From assembly GCA_903813345.2 (NCBI GenBank), contig CAIIXF020000004.1, forward strand, positions 27,159,985 through 27,223,984: a stretch of DNA of 64,000 bases, given 5' to 3'. Position 1 is the stretch's first letter. Each line of letters opens with the position of its first letter. Origin of the DNA: Owenia fusiformis (taxonomy: Eukaryota; Annelida; Polychaeta; Sabellida; Oweniidae). This document shows, piece after piece, positions 33,246 to 46,372 of the stretch. The notes under the pieces are model-generated. The model searched no databases and was not told the DNA's origin. It saw only the letters and a list, made by a program, of their open reading frames with translations. The translations under genes and the position numbers were made by a program.

Positions 33246-34172
33246 CGCCAATACTCTTGCCTGGAAAAAAAAATTGAAAAATCGATAAGGACCAAGTGAT
33301 GCACTTTTACAATATTTCCTGCTATTTATAATAATTTCAACCACTCCAAATCAAAATAAACTGTCAATTACCTATTTCCTAGTCTTAGTATGCCCATGAA
33401 CAGAGTGATACCCAGCCACACCTTCAACTCAGGGGACTAAGGGGTTGAAATCACGAGGGGCATATCGATTGGTTTCAGCAGTGATGTATTGTAGAAGGCT
33501 ATCATCAAATAAAAGACAAAAAATGATCTGGTGTTGCATCATGAGGTTCAACAGCTGCTATACCTCCAGATAGATCATAAATACATTGGGGGGGGGGTTG
33601 CTCTGTTATGAAAGTTATTAAATCTCCAACCTGAATTTGGCTAGAAAAATACAAAGGTTGATATGTTGTGGAGAAAACTGACTAACTTTAATATGATGTG
33701 TGACGTTACAATTATTTGTTTGTTTATAGTTGCTCTATTGCACGGAAGAGGTAAATGTGTGACATAATCACATTATGGATAGAGAGTATATTATTTCATT
33801 GATGATTACATAGTTAAATTTCCCCTGTCTACCAGGGGCTGTACATATTTTTTTTCTTGTTTGGGAACATTATACTCCTTCTGCATGTCCTGATACTCTG
33901 CCTTTAGGAAAACAGATAGTCTTGAAGGAGTTAAGAATGGTTTAAACTTTATCTGAAAACATAGGCAACTAGCTTCTAAATTGAGGTAAAATCTTTGAAT
34001 ACAGTCAGTCAGGTAACCCCGAACTCTCCTCTGAAAACCCCATTAACTTTAGCTATGTTTAGATATTAAGTTACGATCTGTCACCAAGCCTTTACTTGTG
34101 AATTATGGACAGTTTGAAACTCTGCTGTAATGAAACTAGATACATGTATCTCTGCTAGCTCACTGCTTGCCT
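33246..34172. other. No gene seen
   Basis: AT-rich spacer with a poly-G run near 33589. No feature recognised. Confidence 0.45.
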
Positions 34173-35628
34173 CTAATTTGGCCTGTGTATACTGGTATGT
34201 GTATTACACTTACTAGTAAGATTAGATTTCTCTGCTTTGTCAAAAGAGTAAGTTAGCCCAAGTCTACTTGTGGCATAAGATACTGATGGCAAGCTACTAT
34301 AGTTCATTAGTAGATCATCACTGACTTCTTGTTGGAGTAGACCCATATACTTCTTGTTGAAGATATTCAGCAGTGTGTCATATGTTGCGTAAAGCCTCTC
34401 AAGCTTACCATGACACATTATCTCCCTGTTAGGTGCTCTCCTCAAGCTTTCCTTATTGAGGAATTCATTGAATAACAGTTGCACATCAAGTGGTGTACCA
34501 AAACACCACTCCTTCTTTACATCAAATGACTTGCTACTCAGCTCCTCTGGTTCATCTTCTTTAAAGCATGTTTTGCATACATCGCCATCTTCATCAGCTA
34601 AATTTTCAGTACAGTGTTTGCTGAATACCCCCTTCTTCACTTTTGAATACCAAGCATCCTGGAGTTGGTATCTTGACAAATATTGCTCATCTACAATGTA
34701 CCATTGCTCAACTTTATCTTTCTCGAGAAACAATGTTACCACAATTAATATTGTGCCGGGCTGCAATTCTGTGAGAAATGCTCTGGGTAATGTCATTGAA
34801 TTCAAATTGTGAGCCATTTTTGATGACAACAAATATGTCAATCTTTTGTGAAGGGGATTGAATTGACAATGGCGAATGGGCTGCTCCAACCAGGATAATG
34901 TGCTCATGAATAAGCAACTCTAAATACTGTAACAAATCAGCTTCAATATTTTCTGAAATATGTTTTTGACCATTGCAATCAAATAAACATTTTCCTAATT
35001 GTTCCTTTGCTTGAATGCATTCTTGTCGTGCTTTTATTGTGCTTTTGGCATTTTTGACTGACTGGCCCGCAATATTAACACAGATTAAGATATAAGCAAA
35101 GTAGTCCCATCTTTGCTTTAGCAATATTTCAAATGATAATGTGGTGTCATGAGTCTTGGAAAAATGGTATTCAAATAAACAAATTTTAAACCACTGGTCC
35201 TTGGAAAAATTTGATGAATACTCTTTAAAAAGTGAGTCACTTTCATGTGTGATGATATCATTATCACTGTAAATTTCAGTTGGGAAGAATCCGAAGTCAG
35301 ATTTTACAATTTCTTTATAAAGGTGTAAAATGGAGTGTTTGTCTGATTGTTCCACAGTAAAAACGAATGATACAATGTCATTGACAATTCTTTCACAATT
35401 ATATATATCATCAAGATGTTTGAAAATATAACGCACAATTCCTGCTAATGATACATAGATTTCATCTCTAGTTTCTGTAGCATCATTTAAAAAACTTTGT
35501 CCAAAGCTTTTAAATTCCCTCAGTATGTTGAATCGTTTGAATTTTGATAATTTATCTGTGTATATTGAATGCTGTCTTAGAAACTGTAAAAAACTTGTGA
35601 CACCCATTTTTTGTTGTTTATAGTGCAT
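34173..35628 (-). pseudogene. Unrecognised long ORF with one frameshift
   Basis: Two minus-strand frames (35628 to 34714, then continuing to 34173 in another frame) join at an A-rich spot near 34714-34730, giving about 470 codons. The N-terminus is MHYKQQKMGVTSFLQFLRQH; the likely start may be the second Met (MGVTSFLQ). The body is rich in aromatic and acidic residues with no clear membrane helix. Downstream parts include EQWYIVDEQYLSRYQL, a possible small zinc site (HCTENLADEDGDVCKTC), NREIMCHGKLERLYATYDTL and NYSSLPSVSYATSRLGLTY. I do not recognise the family. Its surroundings suggest a transposon-borne gene, but no catalytic signature is visible. Confidence 0.5.
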
Positions 35629-35639
35629 TGGCTCAGTGT

Positions 35640-37744
35640 TTTAAGACTCTCCATAACCCAGCCTAAAATCAGTATAATATTATTCAACCCCTTTAGGTTA
35701 AAGTTAGTTGACTTAACATGGGATGTACCATTTAGACAACATGAAATTATATTAGTGGCTTAATAAACTGAGGGTTGTATAATTCTGTTTAATATAAGAT
35801 TAATCGATATATTCCCTAGCAACGTTGTGACTTTTTTGTATGATGTAACATAAAAAACAAAAAAAATGGCATAAGGTCTTGAAGAAATAGCAAGTAATAT
35901 TGTGCCAGATTAACATTTGGTACATCCCTTATAATATTTTTTGACTGGCAAAGCGGGGTTCGATTTTTATTTTACTGGTTAAAGCTACTCTGTTATATGA
36001 AAAAACACACATTGATAATATAAACACACACTTGTATATAATAAATTGTTATATAATATGTGATGGGACTTACCATTTCACTTCAGCAGCATCATTGCAC
36101 AGCTTACATACGTTATATTCAGTAAATGGCTTCTATATCCATCATTCTAATCCATAATTCACAAGACACTTTCTAATAATTTATTATAGGGTCATTGTGG
36201 GATCCACTAACTATTTCTTATTTCTCATAGTTATAACTCTAATTTGCATTTAATATTCTCATTTTGATAAATAGGCTACTTTTGTTGAAATGGACTGAGA
36301 GTACATATACACACATGTATTTCTTCCAGTCAGCATATGAACTTTCCCTGTGATGGAATCAAATTTCAATCCAACAACCTGACACTGGGGTAATAAATTG
36401 TTGCGAATAAACAAACTTTGACAGCAAGTGTATGTTGAGACAAGATCAAAGAGCGCTCACTTAGGAACCCTTAGATCGTCTTAATCTGATGGACTGAATA
36501 GGAAGCATATTAGGCAAGCTACATATTTTCTTCTTAATAACCTTAATAAGTGGTACTTATTGTGATACACCATTTGACAGATCGGTCGAAGTTTCATTAC
36601 TCAACTCTCAAACATTTGTAATGGACTTAACCAGCTTTTACTGCATCAAAAGGATGAGTCCGGGAATATACCCTTTTGGTCATTTGCTTAAATGTATTTG
36701 AAATATAGAATTTATTACCTGTCAAAGATGTATTTGATAATAATATGCATCTTTTAGTGATTATTGATGCTCAATTAACCTTCTACTGTGAATCAAATTA
36801 GGTAACCTCATTATTATGTTAAAAAATCATTTTCAAAGCATAATGTTTTTGTTTATTCTTTTTACCATGATGTACAATGATATATTGATACTATATCAGT
36901 ATGAGCATCTTTTTTACTCAATGTTTAAAAAAAGTTTGTATAAATTGCATATGAAATCAAACCAAGGTCAAGTTTCAAGTATATTAATACTGTCAGATAG
37001 TTTATACAGACTCCTTTACCTCACTGCATTGCCAAAAATGGTTGATACGAATTTAGTAACATTTGAGTAGGATTTGTTGATATTTATTGAATTACTACTG
37101 TTATTGAAAGTTCCCACAAGCATCTGTCATCTCCCTTTTCTGACTATGAAGAGGAGGTGGACATGTCTCTAGCATCATATATATGATTCTTGGGATGGCT
37201 CCTCTTTTACAACCATCCCATTAATCAGGTGACTGGTGCTACATGGTTACAGCAGCCAAAAACCATGGCATCCTGGGGACATGTACAGAACATATACCAG
37301 TCAGCGATGGGCCCCAGAAGGCCTTTGGTCACTGCCATGCTCTACTCAGAATTTATATTTCACACTTTCAGAGTCAAAGGCATCATAGCAGTAGACAATT
37401 ATAACAGTCAACAGTCTTCTTTACAGTGAACGGTCATAACAGTTAACAGTCATTCCATAACAGTAAGCAGTCAATACTTTAGTCACCATAACAGTGAACA
37501 GTCTAGTTAACCATATTCATAACAGTGAACAGTCATCGTATCAGAAATCATTCACATGGTATAGCCATAGGCTCTGGTTGCACCTCAAACTGTGCTTCTA
37601 CAACTAGAGGGTTGTTGTGCATTGAGTCCAAGACTTAAATCCTTAAATAAAAATTTAAACATTCGCCGTCATATGTACATATTATAAAAATATACGGATA
37701 TTTGTGGGCATCAGAGTTTTTAAATTCATGCATATGTTATGGTA
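35640..37744. other. Gene-free stretch with a degenerate short repeat
   Basis: No supported gene. 37390-37540 contains several imperfect copies of a roughly 16-bp motif (ATAACAGTGAACAGTC). The plus-strand frames at 36816-37070 and 37190-37429 show no domain. Confidence 0.5.
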
Positions 37745-38135
37745 CAGTACCATGTCTGACAGTTCACAATAATTACATGTCTCACTATTTTGAGCCTAAG
37801 ATCTGCCAAATATTCCCTTAAAGTTTCATCATTTGACATGGTTCTGATATGGAAAACACATCTTTCATAAGTTTCATTTGTTCATGGAGTAGTCTTTAAA
37901 TTTCTGAACGACATCATTATACTTACCTGCAATGGGGTTGCCATCTGCATCCATAATCCATTTGAAATGATTATACCTTTGAATTGCCGCACTCCGTGCA
38001 GTCATAAGGAGTAATCCAATTTTCCTTGAATCAGTCGTATCTCCAGCGATGGCATCAAAATATATTTCGAAGTAAGATATAAAATTTTCCCAATTTTTTC
38101 TCTGGACAAGGAATAAAGTCTGCTGAGGTCGCCAT
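37745..38135 (-). pseudogene. gag: Gypsy-type gag relic
   Basis: The start is at the ATG of 38133-38135 (MATSADFIPCPEK). After a one-base shift the frame reads WENFISYFEIYFDAIAGDTT, SRKIGLLLMTARSAAIQRYN and NPIAGKYND. After further breaks, KFKDYSMNK, ERCVFHIRTMSNDETLREYL and ADLRLKIV follow. This order matches the gag N-terminal half of K02A2.6-like gypsy elements. There are at least three frame breaks, and no pol is attached. Confidence 0.6.
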
Positions 38136-38565
38136 AGTCAATATATATATCAAACTATAGAGAATAATCCACTTTATACAGTTAATATCTCCTTTTGCAT
38201 GGGGATGTTTGTATAATCTGCAGTACCATGTAATATTATGATAAAATATATAGTGGTGTAACGAGTGACTAAGGTAATCAACAAGAACTCAAATGAGCCT
38301 AGAAAATGATTAATTGATCAAAAATTTGAGAATCGGGATCCTGAAAATTTCTGAGCAAAATCACGATTTATGTGTTTTTCAATGTTGCCCTATGTGCTTC
38401 CTCACTATAATAATACCCAAAATATCAATTAAAAAAATACATACTCTTTAGGCCGTAACCAGCTTTTGACAAGGGGGTTTGATTTTTAAAAAATTCTAGG
38501 GGGGTTCTCATTTGATTTTTTTAATTTTGAAAGAATTTTGGCCAGGAGGTGGAGGTTCGCACTAG
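38136..38565. other. No gene seen
   Basis: AT-rich spacer between the gag relic and the next exon-like frames. Confidence 0.4.
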
Positions 38566-39760
38566 TTAAGTTTCAGTTAGATATGTAGTAATCATATCCC
38601 ACCTTCTAATAATCGAATGCAAAACAGTTTGATCCACAGGTTTAACCTTCATTTGTCTGGTCATATCTAGCACATTTCGTTGGATTCTGTTAAGAAACTG
38701 CAGAGTTTCCGAATTTTCAGATCGCACTGCCATTTTAACTTTTTGTAGGAGCATTCATTAATGGGTTTTCAGTTTTGACAATCTTGACTATGAGGTCGTT
38801 AATTTACGTTCTTGGAACCGATCATAACGACCTTAAGGACATAAGTTAACGACCTTTTACGTTCTTGCGGTCGTACATTTACGACGTAACTTTGTACCAC
38901 TTGGCCAGCCATAGAATTATGTCAATTTCGCGTGCAAACATTGGGTAGACGTTGTCATCACCGATTGCCCAAACGAGACTTTAGGATGACAGTTGGTGCA
39001 ACGACACCATGGTAGTGGTAAATCAGGACCAGGTTTTGGATGTGGGTCTTCTTGGGGATTGCCTCGAGAATGTTGAACAGAATGCCGGGAACTCTCTCTA
39101 AATCTTCAGCAAGAGGCTCTGACACTCTGCTAAAGACATTTTTGATATGTCTTGCTGAAAAATAAGAAAAAAACATTTTAAAATACAAAATTCTCAAAAT
39201 ACTGTATACAGTATGTAGGGATAAATGTAATAAATCATTCTCCTCTAGTGAAGTTCTTCAGAGATTGAATTTCTCTTGTGGGTTTTGCTTCAATAAGTAA
39301 AATAAAAAAGGATATCGTATAACATGATAATAATATATAGTATACCATGCATGGATTGTTTTATTTTATCACTTACATGTAGGTATGTGCTTTCTTTGAC
39401 TAAATGTATTGTAAAATGACAAATTTTAAAATCAACTAGAAATTTGATGCCAAAAGCTAATTAGCCTCACTGACCTTTTACTGTTTCTTAAAACATATCA
39501 TCTCAAAGTCAGAAACTAAGGGTCATGAGCATGGAAATTTGGAATAACTAGAAAGTAGAAATAATGAGTGACAATTGACACTTTCAATATGTTGCAAAGG
39601 CATTTTTACACATACCTTTGTTTTTTCCTCTTTTGATTGGATGAGACGTGTCACTACTTCCGTCGCCTTCTTTCCTGGTTTACCACCCCTCCTGAGGTTC
39701 TTCTTTTCGTCACTTTTTTGATGCCCCTGGTCTTGCATCAGATGCGGATGACTCGTCATC
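38566..39760 (-). CDS. Exon-like fragments of an unrecognised gene
   Basis: A 5' piece (39617-39759: GGKPGKKATEVVTRLIQSKE) ends at a good donor, AAG followed by GTATGTG. The next piece (about 38958-39157) starts after a pyrimidine-rich acceptor ending CAG and reads ARHIKNVFSRVSEPLAEDLE, VPGILFNILEAIPKKTH, HYHGVVAPTV and stops. A third frame (38566-38754: FLNRIQRNVLDMTRQMKVKP) may belong or not. No domain recognised. The splice signals make it more than a random frame. Confidence 0.35.
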
Positions 39761-41661
39761 TACTTCCAGTCCCTTTTCCCTAATTTTCTGAGATTGTTTT
39801 CTTTTTTCTTTTACTTCTGGTAGCTACTTCAGTCTGAAATAGAGACAGAACGACAGTGAGGACTCGTGTGATTTTCCTTACAGATCTACAATACAATAGA
39901 TAGATGTATTGGCTAGAATCTATCTAGAAATTGAGTATTAAAAATTTAATAAATAAAGCCATATACTTAGTAAATCACCAAAAACATACATTATAAAGAA
40001 TCAATATGACCATTGTATGTCATAATTGTTGATAGAATCATTGATTATGAGCAAAAATGAATCCCCGGGGATTGTGAGGACTGTGAAAAAAAATATTGAA
40101 ATTTGTAATTACATAAATCACCATAATGACTCGATGGCGAGTCTCTCCTAAAAGATTATAATCAATTTGTAGATAATTGATTGAGGAACAAATAAATATA
40201 TACTATATCTATACAATTAGGATAAAAGGTGACTAAAATTAACAAAATACCTCGCTAAACATCTTTTCCGCAATTTTTTTACATTTATTTCCCAGAGTTC
40301 AATTCTTGCACATGCGCAGTGAGAATGAAAAAAAGAAATGTCTGCCACGAAAAAGATGAAAAATTTGGTCATTTTCTCTCCCTGTTATCTACCGAAAGAA
40401 CGTATGTGGAAAGGTTTTACTTGCAAAAATACAAAATAGACTGTTTCCAAAGTCCTATAACTTGTTCAAAATATTCATCTTGCGACATGCCTGGATCGTT
40501 CACTACGACCTGAGCCTACCTTGTTCACACTTTAAGGGGGCAGATTTCCCCACCCCCTCATATGATCTAAGAAATTAACAATTATACGAAGTCATGTGAG
40601 GTCAAATTGGCAATGTTATTCAATTACCAGTATTTTTAGCTTACTTTTTACTAAATTGAGCCATTATTAATGAGGAAATTCAAAACTACTGACAATTTCG
40701 GCATATCAGTAACTTTAACCAGCTCTGATTTCATGCTTCATTCAATTTTAAGACCAGACAGAGTGTCTACCACAATCTTTTATTCAAATAAGAATTTCAT
40801 ATACCACAACATCTACAACTCTCATGTTTGCACAAATTCACAAACCATAAACATAAACTGCACTGAATAAACTAGGTCAACGTTGCCAATGATTTCATCA
40901 CCTTGGCATCAAGATGTAAATGGTGAACCGCTCTACTTCATTGCCCAGGGATATGGGTGAATTGCAATTAAGAATCCTGTATCATTCTATAGTAGAAATA
41001 AACGTTTTCATGCATATACTAACCCAATTTGATAATGAACTCCGGTTTCGCCTTTGTGCATTATGAGTATGGGTTAGCTCTTTTTATATTTCGACCATAG
41101 AATGGTACTTGATTCCATATCCTTAAATAAAGCTTCTTTCAATGCACAATTCATATTCATATGATTTGTTTGTAAATTGAATCAGTATACACCAGTTGAG
41201 TGACTAAGCAATTACGAGATGCTCTCAAACAGTCTCATACTAGAACAATAGGTCTACTGAATAAAGGAGTTGCTGTATAGTTGAACAATAAAGCGCATTT
41301 CAATATTAGATTTTTAACATAAAAACACAAAATAGCTTGGGTCGGTTATAAAGACTTTTGTACCCAGTATAAAGATGCAATTTTGAATAAATTGATATTT
41401 TTAAAAAATTGTTCAAGATCAGACCCTGTTTAGATTTCTGTACTATTTCTCAAGGCAAGAGAGTGCAAATGTCATTGTAATAAGATGGAAGTACAAAAAC
41501 CTTTGCAACTAATCCCAACTTTTTTTAAACAAGCACTTTACACAATGCAGGTGATTTTGCAGTCATCATAATTCTTTGGGAAATAATCAATTATTATTCA
41601 CTCTGCGTCATGGTAATTGGGTATCGTCTATAATTTGATCGTGGATATTTTGGACATTGCC
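39761..41661. other. Gene-free stretch
   Basis: Nothing supportable on either strand. Two short plus-strand frames (40319-40513 and 40670-40870) lack any recognisable domain. Confidence 0.45.
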
Positions 41662-42010
41662 TCAGCATACTGGAGCTAGGGCTTGGCCTTCTGTGATCCT
41701 TAGCCTGGTCATTATATGTGCAGCCTCAAACACTGTTGGGTTATCATTCACTCCTCCTTTGTGGCGATAGTGGGAAAAACTAGGCTCTAAATTGTCCTGG
41801 TTGAAAAGTACAGTTTTTACAGATGGCATGCTACTGGCTAAGCAAAACTGGACCAAAGCAACAACTGATTTGACAGAAATGTACAGCCCTTCAAGGTTTT
41901 GGTAACTGATTTGCTTCTCTGCTCTCTCATTAGCAGGATGACTGGCCAATTCCCTCTCAACTTCATCCTTCCACTCTTGGAAATAGCCAGTCTAGAGTTA
42001 TTGTCTCTTC
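41662..42010 (-). pseudogene. P-element/THAP9-like transposase C-terminal fragment
   Basis: The segment reads YFQEWKDEVERELASHPANE, ISYQNLEGLYISVKSVVALV, then VLFNQDNLEPSFSHYRHKGG and VNDNPTVFEAAHIMTRLRI. The NQDxLEPxFxxxRxxGGxNDNPT pattern is the C-terminal signature of P-element-like transposases (Drosophila P and vertebrate THAP9), including a conserved acidic residue. The THAP domain and the central GTPase-like region are absent. A stop near 42000 separates upstream sequence. Confidence 0.65.
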
Positions 42011-42364
42011 TAGTGGTGTGGTCTCACTCTCATCTAGTTATGTTGTCTCATCTATCACTGGCTTTTGTGACCTTGAATTCTTTGAAAATGTAACGTAAGA
42101 TGTGAAGTTCTAAACTATTGAAACGGCCCGGCCCTGTGTAGATTATGTACCTGGGACCAGGCAACATTTTCTAGTAAAGGAACAGTTGCTTCTAAAAATT
42201 CTGTTCATTTACTTTTATGTTGATAGAACTACCAAAACTGTTGAGTTAATTACTTATCTCCCTAAAAAGGGCATAATTTTTATTGAGGTGGTGCCGACCC
42301 TCATTTTGTTTTGTTATTCCTGTTAGATAGTTCTTGAATATGTTAATGCAACCTTCTCTTTACA

Positions 42365-42860
42365 GCATGCCATCCTGTAAATCATTCAAACATTTAATCA
42401 CCATTTCCCCCATGATATTATCAGTCTTGTTTCCAAGAAAGTTGAGATGTACAGTGTCGTGTGACAGATCAAGAACTTTCATGTGTTGATTTTTATGTTC
42501 ATTAAGATCTTTGTAGTTCTAGAACATAAAATTTCATTGTCCTTAGTTAATTTTTTGATGTGATGATTTGTAGCCATGACATTGATGTTATGTAATTTTG
42601 CTTGTGTATTGATATTGTATTTTGAGGTATGGAAGTGACGTTTCATGCTTTGACCAATATAAACTCTTTTGAACATTGGGAACTTTCTAAATACTTATTT
42701 GCAAGTATCACCATTTTCATTTCCAATGATTTAGCACCATAGGTAATATCACTATTTGAGGATTTTAGATCATTCCCTCCAATCTGTAAGATCATCATAG
42801 TGGCGTCATGGCCTTCCTTGGGTTCAAAAAGATGAACAAGATGACATTTTTATATCTTGC
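42365..42860 (-). pseudogene. SGNH-esterase-like domain relic
   Basis: Upstream, MMILQIGGNDLKSSNSDITY contains the GGND block III of SGNH hydrolases. FKRVYIGQSMKRHFHTSKYN and KLTKDNEILCSRTTKILM lie in the middle. LSHDTVHLNFLGNKTDNIM contains the catalytic DxVH block V, followed by KCLNDLQDGML and a stop. Two frame breaks (near 42690 and 42480) split it. Such esterase domains occur in ORF1 of CR1-like non-LTR elements; no endonuclease or RT was found next to it. Confidence 0.55.
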
Positions 42861-42869
42861 ATGAGTCCA

Positions 42870-43858
42870 TGTCAACTTCCTCCCAACACTAACATACACA
42901 CTTTCTAAATAATAGATAATAGGGTCCTATTATATCTGAAAAAGTACAAGGGCTTGATGCAAGATTATTGTATGTCTGTTGATAAGTGATCAAATGAAAC
43001 CATGACCAATTACTTAGTATTTAAAAGCATGAATTAATATCAAATCAAGCCAGACTACCAGTATATCAGTACTGTTTGGCAGTCATCTGAACTGCAAGAA
43101 AATCAATCAAGGCTCTGGGGTTTTTACAATAGAAAATGGTGGTGAAACAAGATTGTTAAACAGCTGTTACAATTGAAAATCTTTTGATGTTTTATCTCAA
43201 CTGTCACATATACTATACTGGATTTTGCCAGTATAGTATTAGGAGTTGACTGTGAAAATGTTAAATCTTCTATGGTTTCTGCGTTCAATGGATTATTGGT
43301 AATAGGAGTGTTTATTGTCGCTGTTTTTTTACACCTGCATCAGTCGCATTTTGTGATATGGCCGATTTTGCAGCGGTCTTCTGTGATATATTTTCTGTGG
43401 TTTGTGATTGATAAAGGGGGTTAATGGTGGAAAATAAACCATAGTTTTCATGTTAAGATTTTTTTATATAATTGGAGGGGTGCAATCTTGATATGTAATC
43501 TATGTTAAACACATCTTACTATTACTTTTGCCAACTATTAAAGGGTATTTATGAACAAAGGACATTGTATGATATAATACTAACATTCAGTTTATGATTT
43601 CAAAGTTCTTTAAAAGGGCTAACTTTATCTGGGTGTCTGCAGGGGTGTTAATCAGCTGGGTGTCCGGAATAACCTTGGAGTTCAGCCTCCTTCAATGTCT
43701 CCATTTTTGAATGTTACAGATTCCTGGCGAGAGACCCCAGGGACAACATCGACCCTATGGTTAGGTTGTTGCATGGCTGTAAGGCGGATCTTGGCCATTT
43801 CCCTGGAGGTGTTGCTATCGAGATGGCCTTGGGCAGAGGGCACCCCTAGGCCTAACAA
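42870..43858. other. No gene seen
   Basis: AT-rich spacer. From about 43620 GC rises toward the zinc-finger/repeat gene copy. Confidence 0.4.
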
Positions 43859-44903
43859 TCAAGGGTCGAGGTAGAACTGCTCTTGTTCTGGTTGGGTAGA
43901 GCACTCCAGGGGAATAACCTTCCTTGTGGGACGTTGGGATGGGGTGGACACCTCCTCGGACTCAGCTGGGGAGTCTGCAATCTCTTCAAGGGTTTCCTGG
44001 ATGGCTTGCATTAAGCTTTGGAGGGCTGGGTCTAGCTCTCCCAGGGTCGTCCTCTGGTCTGTCACAACGGCAACCCTGGGTGTGATGACTTCAGACGCCT
44101 CCTCCTTTGAATTTGTCTAAGACGCTGTCAAGTTCTGCCTCAAGGGTGGGGTCCAATAGTCCCAGAGCTGCCCTCTTGTCTGCGATGATGGCAACTCTGG
44201 GCATGGTCCGGGCCCCCTCTTGGCAGCAGTTGGCATAGTCACCTCTGTCAGAGTTGGGGCCTTCTGGGACTTAGCGGCAAGTGGCATAATTGCCTCTGTG
44301 GTCGCAACAGCAGTTGGCATAGTCACCTCTGTCAGAGTTGGGGCTTTCTGGGACTTAGCGGCAAGTGGCATAATTGCTTCTGTGGTTGCTACAGCAGTTG
44401 GCATAGTCACCTCTGTCAGAGTTTGGGCCTTCTGGGATTTAGAGGCAAGTGGCAGAATTGCCTCTGTGGTTGCTACAGCAGTTGGCATAGTCACCTCTGT
44501 CAGAGTTGGGGCCTTCTGGGACTTAGCGGCAAGTGGCAGTTTGGGCCTTCTGGGATTTAGAGGCAAGTGGCAGAATTGCCTCTGTGGTTGCTACAGCAGT
44601 TGGCATAGTCACCTCTGTCAGAGTTGGGGCCTTCTGGGACTTAGCGGCAAGTGGCATAATTGCTTCTGTGGTTGCTACAGCAGTTGGCATAGTCACCTCT
44701 GTCAGAGTTTGGGCCTTCTGGGATTTAGAGGCAAGTGGCAGAATTGCCTCTGTGGTTGCTTCAACAGTTGACTCAGTCACTTCCGTTAGAGCTGGAACCT
44801 TCTGTGCCATAGGTGTTGCTTTAGGGTATTTTCTCATCAGATGGGCCTTCAGGCCTTTTAGATATTGGAACTTCTGACCGCAACGGTCCTTGTTGCAGGT
44901 CAT
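43859..44903 (-). pseudogene. C2H2 finger plus 31-residue-repeat protein, copy A
   Basis: The N-terminus MTCNKDRCGQKFQYLKGLKA carries a C2H2-type finger whose last His is replaced by Tyr (HLMRKYP; copy B has HLMRKHP). It is followed by about seven tandem repeats of about 31 residues (93 bp) with the motifs LTEVTMPTAVATTEAIMPLA and KSQKAPT. A frameshift near 44540 and further breaks before 44117 and 44065 interrupt it. The C-terminal part reads LGELDPALQSLMQAIQETLE. A paralogue lies at 46764-47698. Function unknown; the finger suggests nucleic-acid binding. Confidence 0.6.
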
Positions 44904-45320
44904 AGGCGCTTAGACTTTTTGGTGCCTCCTGTGTCTGTGGGCTTGCAACAACGCCAAAGTGTTAAAGGTGGCACTTCTCACACTGCACAGTCTTTTATTT
45001 TGATGCATTTGTCGGCCTCCCAACGGGTCATCTCTCAGGATAGGTTCTTTCAGGATAGTATATATATATACATAAGACTATATCCATATAGTCTACTATT
45101 GGTCATAGCCAACAATAGATACTATTGTTAGATGCATTATTTCCTTGAATGTCTTGAAATTTACTCATAGTCATATGAATAGTTTTTTGAAGAAGCTGTT
45201 CCTCTCCTGTCTACTGATTCAAACCAGTCAATAATTTTCTTTTTTTGGTCTAAATGACATTGGTCAAATACGTAGTATATATTTTTGAAGTTATTTCCCT
45301 TCTAACTTGTACATCATTTT

Positions 45321-45988
45321 TCATATTGATCTAAGCCAATCTTTCTTGAAGACTATTAAGAAAAATGCATAGAGTAAAATGCTGTAGCTAAAATATAGTA
45401 ATGAGACAAACCAAGTCAGGGAGGGGTTTTCAAATAATGAGGCAACTAACTTGGGGTTAGGAAGACCAATTGCCTGCTTCAAAATTGCCTGCTCAGCTTT
45501 CTTTGCCTTGTCAACCAACCTGAATGAAAAATCGATACATGTAAAACTTATTATTTATTTATATCAATCTTCTACAGCTAAACATATTTAAAAGTACAGT
45601 AAAACTTGTCTCAGTGGAAAGGTAAACTTAGCATAAGACTCTTGATGTCTTCCACTTTTGTTACACTTCTAGGTGTCCCACTTTACAGGTTTAGTTCATC
45701 TGAAAAGTCTACAAATAAACATTTTTACTTATATTTACTTACCAAGCCCGTATTGTCTTCTTATTGAGTCCATACAACTGCAGCGTTGTTTGCCTGATTA
45801 GCTGCTTACAGCTACTAACTAGACTCCGGATGGTCTCATAGTCTGTCAGTATACAGCTGTCTCTAGACATCCTGATCCCTTCCCAGACAGTTTCGCAGGG
45901 GTGTACTCGGGCCAGTTCCTGGCAGATGCCTTCAACTAGACGACTTGCATTTGGCTTACTGGCTGCTGTGCCCTGTACTACCATCATT
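45321..45988 (-). CDS. Two correctly phased exons of an unrecognised gene
   Basis: Exon one (45743-45988) follows a CTTTCAG acceptor and reads MMVVQGTAASKPNASRLVEG, CQELARVHPCETVWEGIRM, SSCKQLIRQTTLQL and ends at a GTAAGT donor. Exon two starts at 45519 after TTCATTCAG. The junction restores a Trp codon (GCT TG plus G), giving IRAWLVDKAKKAEQAILKQA, so the phases match. Exon two then runs into a hydrophobic stretch (FVSLLYFSYSILLYAFFLIV), which may be a membrane helix or intron read-through. No family recognised. It lies in the spacer between the two duplicated zinc-finger gene copies. Confidence 0.45.
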
Positions 45989-46372
45989 CTGAAAGCATAT
46001 GTTAATAAATAAAATTTATTCTTGATATTTATTAATGCGTGGAGTCTCACAAGGCGCAAACTAAATATTAATAATACATATATTTTAAATTTAAAAAAAA
46101 ATTAAATCATGAAATTTATGCTCATGATTATGTATAAGGTAACAATTATTCCTAAAAATTATAATAAATTAAAAGGTTTAAACAAGAAAAAGTTAAATTT
46201 TGAATACCGATTTGAATTATTTATTATTAATGCATGCAGTCTCCATGTCAATACCTATTTAAACTCTCCTTGCCAAGTGATAAACTGTCAATGTTTGTGG
46301 GGGACCTCTTGAAGGGGCCTTTCGATATCTTTTCCTTGTGTCGGGGGATACGAAACCTTCATCTTATCTGAC

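Noticed and set aside
44220-44877. Long plus-strand frames across the 93-bp repeats
   Set aside because: Open only because the repeat length is a multiple of three; the minus strand has the C2H2 finger and a unique C-terminus.
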